Assembly: GCF_017573505.1 (NCBI RefSeq)
Contig: NZ_JAGEOJ010000014.1
Span: 62,001 to 126,000, forward strand
Length of the DNA stretch: 64,000 bases
DNA from: Actinomadura barringtoniae
GTDB lineage: Bacteria; Actinomycetota; Actinomycetes; Streptosporangiales; Streptosporangiaceae
Direction of reading: 5' to 3'
Part shown: positions 14,582 to 21,696 of the stretch, piece by piece
Position numbering within the stretch: the first letter of the stretch is position 1
Layout: each line of letters begins with the position of its first letter
Notes under the pieces: generated by a model
Databases searched by the model: none
The model's input: the letters and a program-made list of their open reading frames with translations, nothing else
Told to the model about the DNA's origin: nothing
Translations under genes and position numbers: made by a program

Positions 14582-15492
14582 GCGTCGTGACCGCCTTCAG
14601 TCCGGACTGGCTGGCCCTCCGCGAGAGCGCCGACGCCGCCGCCCGTTCCACCGAGCTGCTCGCGCCCCTGCGGAGGGACGAGCGGCGCCGGGTCATCCGC
14701 GACCTCGGCTGCGGCACGGGCTCGATGGGGCGCTGGCTGGCCGGACGGCTGAACGGCCCGCAGCACTGGATCCTGCATGACCGCGACCCCCTGCTGCTGG
14801 CCCGAGCCGTCGAGGGCATGAACGGCCTGACCGCCGCCGACGGCAGTCCCGTCACGACCGAGGTCCACGAGGGCGACCTCACGGACCTGCGCGGCGCCGA
14901 CCTGGCGGGCGCCGACCTCATCACCGCATCCGCGCTCCTGGACCTGCTGACGTTCGAGCAGGTGGAGGGGCTCGCCGAGGCCTGCGTGCAGGCCGGGTGC
15001 CCGAGCCTGCTGACCTTGTCGGTCGTGGGGCGCGTCGAGCTCACGCCGTCCGACCCGTTCGACACCGACTTCGCCGCCGCGTTCAACGACCATCAGCGGC
15101 GCGGCCTGCTGCTCGGCCCGGACGCCCCGGACACCGCGGCCCAGGCGTTCGAACGCCGTGGAGCCGTCGTCCGCACCCGCCCCAGCCCGTGGCGGCTCGG
15201 CCCCGACCAGGCCGAGCTGGTCCGCGAATGGCTGCGCGGCTGGGTGGACGCGGCCGTCGAACGCCGCCCCGACCTGGACGGCGACGCCTACTTCCAGCGC
15301 CGCCTGGACAGCCTCGAGTCCGCCGTGGTCCACCACAGCGATCTCCTCGCCCTGCCTGAGGCCGCCCTGTTCGAGAACGCGCGGTCTGAGACCGTGCGGT
15401 CTGAGACCGTGCGGTCTGAGACCGTGCGGTCTGAGACCGTGCGGTCTGAGAACGTGCGGTCTGAGAACGTGCGGTCGGAGGGCGGCCGATGA
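14578..15492 (+). CDS. Class I SAM-dependent methyltransferase with repeat tail
   Basis: A 304-aa methyltransferase. Motif I is VIRDLGCGTGSMGRWLAG (residues 39-56), followed by an acidic strand end (LHDRDP) and the motif IV region GADLITASALLDLL. The TTG at 14578 overlaps the upstream stop and follows GAGGAG; GTG 14587 is an alternative. The C-terminal 35 residues consist of six copies of RSE[TN]V encoded by perfect 15-bp repeats, which look like a slippage expansion and not part of the fold. The stop overlaps the next ATG (ATGA). It probably methylates the operon's product. Confidence 0.84.
   Translation: MSVVTAFSPDWLALRESADAAARSTELLAPLRRDERRRVIRDLGCGTGSMGRWLAGRLNGPQHWILHDRDPLLLARAVEGMNGLTAADGSPVTTEVHEGDLTDLRGADLAGADLITASALLDLLTFEQVEGLAEACVQAGCPSLLTLSVVGRVELTPSDPFDTDFAAAFNDHQRRGLLLGPDAPDTAAQAFERRGAVVRTRPSPWRLGPDQAELVREWLRGWVDAAVERRPDLDGDAYFQRRLDSLESAVVHHSDLLALPEAALFENARSETVRSETVRSETVRSETVRSENVRSENVRSEGGR
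15381..15480. repeat. Tandem 15-bp near-palindromic repeat inside the methyltransferase gene
   Basis: Six units of GCGGTCTGAGA[C/A]CGT plus a degenerate seventh start at 15381, 15396, 15411, 15426, 15441, 15456 and 15471. Four units have CGGTCTGAGACCG, which is palindromic around its central G. They encode RSETV or RSENV in frame. Confidence 0.9.
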
Positions 15493-16457
15493 AGGCGCTG
15501 CGGCTGCTCGCGGGCGCGGGCATTCTCCTCGTGCTGGCCTGGCGGCTCGGTACCGGCGCGTTCGTCGACGGCCTCCGCGTCATCGACCTGCCGTCGATCG
15601 CCGCCGCGCTCGGCGTCGGCCTGTTCACCACCGTGATGAGCGCGATGCGCTGGTGCCTGGTGGCGCGGCGGCTGGGCGACCCGCTGCCGCTCCGCACGGC
15701 GATCTCCGACTACTACCGCGCGCTGTTCCTGAACGCGGTGCTGCCCGCAGGCGTGCTCGGTGACGTCCACCGCGCCGTCACCAGGGGAGTGCGTGCCGTC
15801 GTGCTGGAACGCATGGCCGGGCAGGTGGTCCTCATCGTCGTGGGCCTTGCGGTCCTGTTCACCCGGCCCGCGCTCCTGTCGGCCGTCGCGCACGACCTGA
15901 TGGTGGTCCTGGTGGCGGTCAGCGCTCTCCTTGCCGCGGTGGTGCTCGCCCTGGCCGCGTCCCGGTGGCGGCGCGCCCTCACGGTTTTCACGGCCGACGT
16001 ACGGAAGGGCCTGCTGGCGCGCAACACCTGGCCGGGCGTCCTGGTCTTCTCGGCCGCCGCCCTCGCGGGCCACATCGGCCTCTTCGTCGTCGCGGCCCGT
16101 CAAGCGGGAGCCACCGCGCCCGTTGCTACCCTGGCCCCGCTCCTGCTGCTGGCCCTGCTGGTGATGGCCCTGCCTGTGAACGTCGGCGGCTGGGGCCCTC
16201 GCGAGGCGGTCACGGCCCTTGCGTTCGGTACGGCGGGCCTGGGCGCGCACCAGGGACTCACCGCGGCCGTGGTGTACGGCATCCTCGCGATGGTGGCGAG
16301 CCTGCCCGGCGTGGCCTTCCTCTTCGTGCGGCGGACTTTGCCCGCTTCGGCCGGTTCGGACGCTTCCGCTGCTTCAGCCGTCCAGGAGCGAGAAGTAGTC
16401 ACCGAACGACTTGACGAGGCTGGCGAGAAGGTCCCGGCCCTTGTCGGGCGTGGCTAG
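15489..16457 (+). CDS. Lysylphosphatidylglycerol-synthase-TM / AglD-like (UPF0104) membrane protein
   Basis: A 322-aa integral membrane protein with about eight to nine helices, matching the flippase-like transmembrane domain of MprF and AglD. Characteristic segments are MSAMRWCLVARRLG, YYRALFLNAVLPAGVLGDVHRA (family core motif FxNxxLPxxxGGD-like) and ALPVNVGGWGPREAVTA near the C-terminus. There is no aminoacyl-transferase domain. Members are thought to move or present lipid-linked intermediates. As the last gene of the operon it may export or flip the glycolipid-like product. The last 35 residues are hydrophilic and overlap the convergent creatininase gene by 84 nt. Confidence 0.83.
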   Translation: MKALRLLAGAGILLVLAWRLGTGAFVDGLRVIDLPSIAAALGVGLFTTVMSAMRWCLVARRLGDPLPLRTAISDYYRALFLNAVLPAGVLGDVHRAVTRGVRAVVLERMAGQVVLIVVGLAVLFTRPALLSAVAHDLMVVLVAVSALLAAVVLALAASRWRRALTVFTADVRKGLLARNTWPGVLVFSAAALAGHIGLFVVAARQAGATAPVATLAPLLLLALLVMALPVNVGGWGPREAVTALAFGTAGLGAHQGLTAAVVYGILAMVASLPGVAFLFVRRTLPASAGSDASAASAVQEREVVTERLDEAGEKVPALVGRG

Positions 16458-17060
16458 CGATGGCCGTCCGACAACTCCGGTCGGGCTGTAGGCCTGAAGC
16501 CCCTTGGTGAGCATGTGCCTGCGGTCGTCGGCCAGGAAGTCGCTCGTCTCGTACCCGGACCGTACGACCTCCGGGTGCGCGTGCAGCAGGATGGACGTTT
16601 CGAGCTCCCCGGCATGCATGTCGCTGTCGAGCGAGGTCTCCAGCCGCGCCGCGCTATGGGCCGCCTGCCAGTCCTCGACTCCGGGGAACAGCGCGAGCCG
16701 ACCCCCTGCCTCCTGAACGATATTGCCCAGCACGTAGTTGCCGCCGTGCCCGTTCACCAGCACCAGCCTGCCGTCGAACGACTCCGCGATGTCGCTCACG
16801 ACCGCGTACAACGTCCGGGCAGAGATGCTGACCGTCCCAGGCCAGGCCGCATGCTCGTGCGAGCAGGAAATCGTGATCGGAGGCAGATGCAGCACCCGAT
16901 ACGAATCCGCGATCTCCTTGGCGATCGTGCACGCGATAATGGTGTCCGTGGCCAGCGGCAGGTAAGGCCCATGCTGCTCAAAGCTGCCGACCGGCAGCAC
17001 CGCCACCGAAGCGCCCTGCTCCTTGACGACATCGGTGGTGTTCAACGGCAGCAGGTTCAT
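16374..17060 (-). CDS. Creatininase-family amidohydrolase
   Basis: A 228-aa metal-dependent hydrolase of the creatininase/ArfB/MftE family. Metal ligands are E28, H30 and D39 in PVGSFEQHGPYLPLATDT, with SHEHAAWPGT, NGHGGN and a late Glu in MHAGELETS. Family enzymes hydrolyse creatinine, remove the formyl group from the GTP-derived formylaminopyrimidine (ArfB) or trim mycofactocin peptides (MftE). Next to a GTP cyclohydrolase operon, an ArfB-like deformylase role is a reasonable guess. It converges on the operon with an 84-nt overlap, and its start overlaps the HxlR stop (ATGA), so it is transcribed with that regulator. Confidence 0.85.
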   Translation of the reverse strand: MNLLPLNTTDVVKEQGASVAVLPVGSFEQHGPYLPLATDTIIACTIAKEIADSYRVLHLPPITISCSHEHAAWPGTVSISARTLYAVVSDIAESFDGRLVLVNGHGGNYVLGNIVQEAGGRLALFPGVEDWQAAHSAARLETSLDSDMHAGELETSILLHAHPEVVRSGYETSDFLADDRRHMLTKGLQAYSPTGVVGRPSLATPDKGRDLLASLVKSFGDYFSLLDG

Positions 17061-17395
17061 GTCGTCCCCTCAAGGCTCGTGGCCCAGCGGTCCGACCACC
17101 GCGCAAGCGGCCGCAACGCCTCTTGCGCCTCCTGCCCGAGCTCGGTCAGCTCGTACCGGCCGTCCCCGTTCTGCGCGACGAGCCCCGCTTCGCCCAGCTC
17201 GACAAGCCGCTGCCGCAGCACGCTCGAGGACATGTTGTCGCAACGCTGCTGGAGCGGCCGGAACCCGATGGCCTCGTCACGCAGCTCCCAGAGGATCCGC
17301 AGCGCCCACTTGCGCCCGAACAGATCGAGCGCAGCCATCAACGGCCGCCCGGTCGACGACCCGCGTACCGGACGCCCCGGCGCTGGTGCGGCCAC
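17057..17395 (-). CDS. HxlR-family transcriptional regulator
   Basis: A 112-aa winged-helix regulator. The HxlR core is seen in LDLFGRKWALRILWELRDEAIGFRPLQQRCDNMSSSVLRQRLVELGEAGLV, then the wing DGRYELTELGQEA. The usual N-terminal redox Cys is absent when translation starts at GTG 17395, which follows GGGAGG; the frame is open up to GTG 17425 (adding a Cys-containing MRRCLRKGGI). It is coupled to the creatininase gene by a 4-nt overlap and probably regulates it or the neighbouring pterin-like operon. Confidence 0.82.
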   Translation of the reverse strand: MAAPAPGRPVRGSSTGRPLMAALDLFGRKWALRILWELRDEAIGFRPLQQRCDNMSSSVLRQRLVELGEAGLVAQNGDGRYELTELGQEAQEALRPLARWSDRWATSLEGTT

Positions 17396-17491
17396 GATGC
17401 CTCCCTTCCGGAGGCACCGTCTCACCCCAGCTCATCGGGCACCACGCCAACCTCCGCCGCACCCCCACCCTAGAGCGTCCTCCACGACCCC

Positions 17492-18679
17492 CTAAGAACG
17501 GAGCCGGTCCTTGAGCCAGCCGACAAGCGCCGGAGTGTCGTAGTTGATGGTGGCGAAGTGCACTCCCAGCGGCTTTTCCTTGGGGACGCGCCCTGCCGGG
17601 ATCAGCTCGTACTCCAGCGGCGTTTTCGGGTTGGTGTCCCCGAGCTCGTCCACCAGATCCGTCGTGCCCTTGAGGTCTCCGGGCGGATCGGCCTTGACCC
17701 GGTCGTCGTCGGCCGCCTGGGTGATCCTGATGGGAACGTCGATCTCCACGTCAGGATTCATCGCCGCCAGCTGCTCCTCGAACGCCCGCTGATGATCGTT
17801 GGGACTGTCCGGATAGTCGCCTTTGAACTGCAGGGTTCCGAGCACCCCTCCCCAGGAGTTCCTCTCGCTCAGACCCGCGCGGCATCGTTCGAAGACGTGC
17901 CCCCACCGGTTGTTGAACACGCCCTGGGCGAGCACCTCCCCGGGCTCGATCGAGGGGTCGCCGCCCATCGCGCCGCACAAGAACAGGGGCGTGAACGCGA
18001 GGCCCTCGTCGACCACCGGCAGCTTGGCGCCGACCCGCACAAGCCCCAGCGGATGGTTGGCCGGAGCGATCGCCGCGACGCCGGCCAGCTGCAACTCAGG
18101 CGCCCACCCCGAGGCGTAGTGCGCGGCGAACAGAGCCGCCTGCCCACCCTGTGAATGCCCCACGATGGCGAACGTCTGTGAGACCCGTTCCCCGAACATC
18201 ACCCTGGCCGCGCGCACACTGTCCAGCACCCCGTACGCCTCGCTCTGCCCGAGCAGGTAAGGATGGACGCGATCGGTGGTCCCGAGCCCCTCGTAGTCGG
18301 TCATCACGACCGCCCATTTCTCGCGCAGGAACCGGTTGAGCATCGCCTGCGGATAGGCGTTCATCGGATGCGCCAGCGACCCCTCGGTGTCCCGCGACGG
18401 CGCGCACCCGTCCGCGACGCCCACGGTCCCGTGCGCCCAGGCGATCACCGGGAACCCGCCCGTCGGCGCCTCACCCCGCGGCAGAACGACGATCCCCGAC
18501 ACGGCGATCGGCTCCCCGCGCACGTTCTCCGACAGATAGAGGACCAGCCAGTTCTCGCCCTCCGACAGCTCGGCCACCGGATTGTCGAGGGGCCTGCTGT
18601 AGATCACGTCACCGGGCCGGCCGTCCGGCAGCGGTACGGGAGGTGTGTAGAAGAGATCGTCACGGGGTGCGTCGGTCAT
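17492..18679 (-). CDS. LIP-family lipase / alpha-beta hydrolase
   Basis: A 395-aa alpha/beta hydrolase. The nucleophile elbow is GHSQGG with Ser176. An oxyanion region is seen in VIAWAHGTVGVADGCAPS, and the family-type segment TDYEGLGTTDRVHPYLLGQSEA matches secretory lipases (PF03583). A C-terminal HFATIN probably holds the catalytic His, and TQAADDDRVKADPP the Asp. Unlike most family members it shows no signal peptide, so it may be cytoplasmic or use another route. Expected activity is hydrolysis of esters or triacylglycerols. No operon partner. Confidence 0.83.
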   Translation of the reverse strand: MTDAPRDDLFYTPPVPLPDGRPGDVIYSRPLDNPVAELSEGENWLVLYLSENVRGEPIAVSGIVVLPRGEAPTGGFPVIAWAHGTVGVADGCAPSRDTEGSLAHPMNAYPQAMLNRFLREKWAVVMTDYEGLGTTDRVHPYLLGQSEAYGVLDSVRAARVMFGERVSQTFAIVGHSQGGQAALFAAHYASGWAPELQLAGVAAIAPANHPLGLVRVGAKLPVVDEGLAFTPLFLCGAMGGDPSIEPGEVLAQGVFNNRWGHVFERCRAGLSERNSWGGVLGTLQFKGDYPDSPNDHQRAFEEQLAAMNPDVEIDVPIRITQAADDDRVKADPPGDLKGTTDLVDELGDTNPKTPLEYELIPAGRVPKEKPLGVHFATINYDTPALVGWLKDRLRS

Positions 18680-18759
18680 GGCTTTACTGAAGCTCTCAAC
18701 TCCGGACTTGACTAGATGTAACCCGGCGGCCGGGACCGGCCGAGGGCTAGGGTGCGCGG

Positions 18760-19074
18760 ATGGAGCCGGAGCCCCCGCTCGTTCGCGAACTCTTCCCTGA
18801 CCTGGTCGCCGAACTCGTCACCCTCCTCGAGGAAGAGGGCGAACCCGGTCTCGCCATCGCCGCCCACGACCTCCGTCTGGTGGCCGAATGCGGCTGCGGC
18901 GACGACGTCTGCCAGAGCTTCTACTCCGCGCCCCGGCCGCCCGGCCAGAAGTACGGCCCCGGCCACCGCACCATCGCCCTCTCCCCGTCCACCGGCATGC
19001 TCCTCCTGGACGTCGTCAACGAACGCATCGTCTACGTAGAAGTCCTCAACCGCCCCAAACCCGAATCACCCTGA
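18760..19074 (+). CDS. Small conserved-looking hypothetical protein
   Basis: A 104-aa acidic protein that I do not recognise. It starts with a leucine-rich helix (LFPDLVAELVTLLEEEGE). A cysteine cluster follows (ECGCGDDVCQSF), which could bind metal, and then a beta-strand-like C-terminal half (YGPGHRTIALSPSTGMLLLDVVNERIVYVEVL). Coding bias is strong and a terminator follows directly, so it is likely a real gene. Confidence 0.7.
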   Translation: MEPEPPLVRELFPDLVAELVTLLEEEGEPGLAIAAHDLRLVAECGCGDDVCQSFYSAPRPPGQKYGPGHRTIALSPSTGMLLLDVVNERIVYVEVLNRPKPESP

Positions 19075-19081
19075 CGAGAAC

Positions 19082-19114
19082 GGTGCGCCGAGGAGGTCGG
19101 CGCACCACGTTTTT
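19082..19114. terminator. Bidirectional terminator, hypothetical gene / usp
   Basis: GGTGCGCCGA (19082-19091) pairs with TCGGCGCACC (19097-19106) around GGAGG, followed by ACGTTTTT. It sits between two convergent genes. Confidence 0.85.
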
Positions 19115-19122
19115 CCCGGGGG

Positions 19123-19566
19123 TTACTTGGCGGGGGGTACTACGAGGGTGGGGCGGTGGGCGTGGTGGAGGACGTGGTTGGAGACGCTGCCCAGGAGGAC
19201 GGAGCGGATGCCGGCCAGGCCTCGGGAGCCGGTGACGATGACGGAGGCGTCGATCTCTTCGGCGGTCTCGACGATGGTGGCCCAGATGGACTGCTTGTCG
19301 GCCACGGAGCGGTAGGTGACCTCGGAGAAGCCGGCGGCCTTGGCGAGCTCGGCGCCCTCCTTGGCGGCGGACTCGGCGTAGGACTGGGCTTCGCCCTCGA
19401 CGTCGGAGGGGAGCACGCTCAGGCCGATGGCGCCCTTGGCCAGTTGGACGAACAGGGGCTCCCAGACGCTGAGGATCACCGTGGGCTCCGGCGTCAGATG
19501 CTTGGCCGCGAACTCGATGGCGGTCTTGGCGTCTTCGGACCCGTCGTAGGCAATGAGGATGGCCAT
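19123..19566 (-). CDS. Universal stress protein (UspA family)
   Basis: A 147-aa single-domain Usp. The N-terminal strand ILIAYDGSEDAKTAIEFA and the ATP-binding signature VTGSRGLAGIRSVLLGSVSNHVL (G-x2-G-x9-G-S) are intact, so it is probably an ATP-binding Usp. Such proteins aid survival under starvation, hypoxia or oxidative stress. The ribosome site GGGAG lies before ATG 19566. It stands alone. Confidence 0.9.
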   Translation of the reverse strand: MAILIAYDGSEDAKTAIEFAAKHLTPEPTVILSVWEPLFVQLAKGAIGLSVLPSDVEGEAQSYAESAAKEGAELAKAAGFSEVTYRSVADKQSIWATIVETAEEIDASVIVTGSRGLAGIRSVLLGSVSNHVLHHAHRPTLVVPPAK

Positions 19567-19647
19567 GGCCTTGCTCCCTTCACGTTTTTCTTGATCAGTA
19601 GAGCGTCGGGGAGCGGGGTGGCATTCCGGTTCGGAGTGTCTCGGGGG

Positions 19648-20067
19648 TCACATTCCCAGGAGGTCGGGGTGGGTCGCTCGGGATCGCCATTCGGTGGCGG
19701 GGGAGGCGACCAGGCGGCGGGCCTTGAGGTCCAGGAGGCCGCTGGTGTGGGCTACCTCGGCGGCCAGGCGGCCGTCGGCGTGGCGGAGCTCGTGGAGTAC
19801 GCGGTAGGTCTTGCCGGTGCCCCACTCCCAGCGGCAGGAGACGTCCACCTGGTCGCCGCCGCGGAGCTCGCTGAGGTACTTGATCGAGGTCTCCAGGTTG
19901 ACCGGGCCGAGGTTGTGGGTGAGCAGGTCGTCGACGTCGACGCCGGCCGCGCGCAGGCAGGCGTAGCGGCTCTGGTCGGCGTACTGGATGTACGAGGCGC
20001 CGCCCAGGTGCAGTTGCGGGTCGATCTCGTAGATGCGGACTTCGAGGCGGACGCTGAACTCAGTCAT
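19648..20067 (-). CDS. Acyl-CoA thioesterase (hotdog fold, 4HBT type)
   Basis: A 139-aa hotdog-fold protein. The N-terminal motif VRIYEIDPQLHLGGASYIQYADQSRYACLRAAG resembles 4-hydroxybenzoyl-CoA/YbgC-type thioesterases, where D-x-(x)-H-N/G holds the catalytic Asp. The second half (YLSELRGGDQVDVSC...GLLDLKARRLV) matches the family beta-sheet. It would hydrolyse an acyl-CoA in the cytosol. Its start overlaps the upstream gene by 8 nt, so the two form an operon. Confidence 0.8.
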   Translation of the reverse strand: MTEFSVRLEVRIYEIDPQLHLGGASYIQYADQSRYACLRAAGVDVDDLLTHNLGPVNLETSIKYLSELRGGDQVDVSCRWEWGTGKTYRVLHELRHADGRLAAEVAHTSGLLDLKARRLVASPATEWRSRATHPDLLGM

Positions 20068-20362
20068 CGGTCGACTCCAGCCAGGTGCGTGAACGGTCGG
20101 TGAGGTAGCGGCGGCCGTCGTCGCGGACCTCCAGCCAGTCGCCGCGGGCCCAGCCGCCGGCGACCTGGGGGGAGAAGCCGTGCTTGCGGAACAGGGCGCT
20201 GGCCTCCGATCGCGTGAGGCCCCGGTCGCCCCATTCGGAGATGACCGCGCGGTAGCGGGCGTCCTCGGGGCGTTCGGCGGGGTCGGCGGTGATCGCGTCG
20301 GCCAGTTCGGCGAAGCCTGCGCTGATCTTGCGGAGGGCGGCGGCGATCCGGTCTTGCTCCAT
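20060..20362 (-). CDS. Hypothetical winged-helix-like small protein
   Basis: A 100-aa protein, not recognised. The N-terminal half is a helix-rich segment (RIAAALRKISAGFAELADAI). The C-terminal half (GLTRSEASALFRKHGFSPQVAGGWARGDWLEVRDDGRRYLTDRS) reads like a helix-turn-helix with a wing, so a DNA-binding role is possible. It is co-transcribed with the thioesterase (8-nt overlap). Confidence 0.65.
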   Translation of the reverse strand: MEQDRIAAALRKISAGFAELADAITADPAERPEDARYRAVISEWGDRGLTRSEASALFRKHGFSPQVAGGWARGDWLEVRDDGRRYLTDRSRTWLESTDD

Positions 20363-20400
20363 GGGAATAGGTTAGCAATTGCTAGCGATTGCTATGTGAT

Positions 20401-20865
20401 TCAGGCCAGGGGGCGGAGCGTTCGGGTGAGGCCGTCGGGGGAGTCGGCTCGTTCGACGATGGTGATCAGGGCCTTGCGGAGGGCGGCGGCGGCCTCGGGG
20501 CCGATCTCGGTTGCCAGGTCGGCCTCGAACGCGTTGTGGAACTGGCTGCCGGAGGCCATGAGGGCGCGGGCCTGGTCGGTGAGGACGACGCGCTTGACCC
20601 GGCCGTCGGCGGGGTCGGGGCGGCGTTCGGCGTAACCGGCGTTCACCATCTCGTCGACCAGCTTGGCGGCGCCCTGGTGGGTCATGTCGAGGTGCTCGGC
20701 GAGCCGGCCGATCGTCAGGTCGTTCCGGGCGAGCACCTTGAACGCGTAGCCGAACGCGGACCGCAGGCCCGTGAAGCCCGCGGCGTCCAGGTGCTCGTGC
20801 AGCTCGCCGACGAACTGCTGGTAGGCGAGTCCGAGCAGGATGCCGAAGTCGATGTCGTGATCCAT
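20401..20865 (-). CDS. MarR-family transcriptional regulator
   Basis: A 154-aa winged-helix regulator. The recognition region is LTIGRLAEHLDMTHQGAAKLVDEMVNAGYAERRPDPADGRVKRVVLTDQA, with the usual D-x-R wing motif, between long dimerisation helices. It is divergent from a pair of cupin genes with a palindromic TTGTACAA site in the 76-bp gap, so it probably represses both directions and responds to a small ligand. Confidence 0.88.
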   Translation of the reverse strand: MDHDIDFGILLGLAYQQFVGELHEHLDAAGFTGLRSAFGYAFKVLARNDLTIGRLAEHLDMTHQGAAKLVDEMVNAGYAERRPDPADGRVKRVVLTDQARALMASGSQFHNAFEADLATEIGPEAAAALRKALITIVERADSPDGLTRTLRPLA

Positions 20866-20896
20866 GCCGCCTCCGGGGTTGACTATTCTTCTACCT

Positions 20897-20921
20897 CAGT
20901 TGTACAACTGTGCTTGTACAA
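20897..20921. promoter_or_regulatory. MarR operator: CAGTTGTACAACTG and second TTGTACAA
   Basis: A perfect 14-bp palindrome (20897-20910) and a second 8-bp copy of its core (20914-20921) lie 31 bp upstream of the MarR ATG and 20 bp upstream of the first cupin start. Spacing of about 14 bp between centres suggests two dimers bound side by side. Confidence 0.75.
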
Positions 20922-20941
20922 CTTCGAGAGAGGAAGTTCTC

Positions 20942-21313
20942 GTGCCGATCATCCTAGGATCCACCGCCCCGACCTTCGACATGCCGAACGCCACGTTCAC
21001 CGGGCTCGCCTCGCCGAGCCGCGGCTCCAAGGAGACCTGCGTGTGGAAGACGCGGGTCCACCCGGGGGGCGCGGGAGCGCCGCACTCGTTCGACCACGAG
21101 GAGGTGCTCGTCGTGGTGCGCGGGGCGGCCGTCGCCTCGCTGGACGGCGTCGAGCATCAGGTCGCGGTGGGCGACGCGATCGTCGTTCCGGCGGGCGTGA
21201 TGTTCAGCATGGCCAACCCGCATGAGGAGCCGTTCGAGGCGGTCGTCTCGCTGCCGGTGGGCGCGATGGCGTTCATGAACGGTCAGTCGTTCGTTCCCGA
21301 TCCCGCGAAGTGA
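20942..21313 (+). CDS. Cupin protein 1 of a tandem pair
   Basis: A 123-aa cupin. It begins PIILGSTAPTFDMPNATFTGLASPSRGSKE-type sequence, shared with the next gene. Cupin motif 1 (GGAGAPHSFDHEEVLVVVRGAA) and motif 2 (GDAIVVPAGVMFSMAN) follow. One of the usual two motif-1 His positions is kept (PHS), with Glu in HEE. The GTG start at 20942 has AGAGAGGAAG in front. Likely regulated by the divergent MarR protein. Function unknown. Confidence 0.82.
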   Translation: MPIILGSTAPTFDMPNATFTGLASPSRGSKETCVWKTRVHPGGAGAPHSFDHEEVLVVVRGAAVASLDGVEHQVAVGDAIVVPAGVMFSMANPHEEPFEAVVSLPVGAMAFMNGQSFVPDPAK

Positions 21314-21321
21314 GGTCCGGC

Positions 21322-21696
21322 ATGCCGATCATTTCTGGAGCCGCGGCTCCGACGTTCAACGCGCCGCAGGCCACCTGCGTCGGGCTCGCCTCGCCGAGCC
21401 GGGGCGCGAAGGAGACCTGCGCCTGGCGCGCCACCATCGCGCCGGGCGCGGCCGGTCACGAGCACTCGGTCGAACGCGAGGAGATCTTCGTCGCGTTGGC
21501 GGGGGCGGGCCGCGTCACGATCGAGGGTGAAGTGCTGGCCTTGGGTGCCGGGGACGCGCTGGTCGTGCCTGCGCACACGCCGTTCAAGCTCGCCAACCCG
21601 GGGGACGAGCCGCTGGAGCTGGTGTGCGTGCTGCCGGTCGGGGCCCGGGCTTACGTGGCCGGCGAGGAGCCGTTCACTCCGCCCTGGGCTGAGTGA
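21322..21696 (+). CDS. Cupin protein 2 of a tandem pair
   Basis: A 124-aa cupin closely similar to its upstream neighbour: both start PII-x-G-x-xAPTF, share GLASPSRG and KETC, and have the same motif spacing, so they arose by tandem duplication. Here motif 1 reads GAAGHEHSVEREEIFVALAGAG, with a fuller His set (HEH) than copy 1. Motif 2 is GDALVVPAHTPFKLANPGDEPL. It starts 8 nt after copy 1 stops (ATG 21322 with GAGG). The 3' end overlaps the convergent MerR gene by 23 nt. Confidence 0.82.
   Translation: MPIISGAAAPTFNAPQATCVGLASPSRGAKETCAWRATIAPGAAGHEHSVEREEIFVALAGAGRVTIEGEVLALGAGDALVVPAHTPFKLANPGDEPLELVCVLPVGARAYVAGEEPFTPPWAE

Noticed and set aside
15381..15480. Regular repeats as a CRISPR array
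   Set aside because: Units are 15 bp and contiguous with no spacers, lie in frame in a gene, and no cas genes are present.
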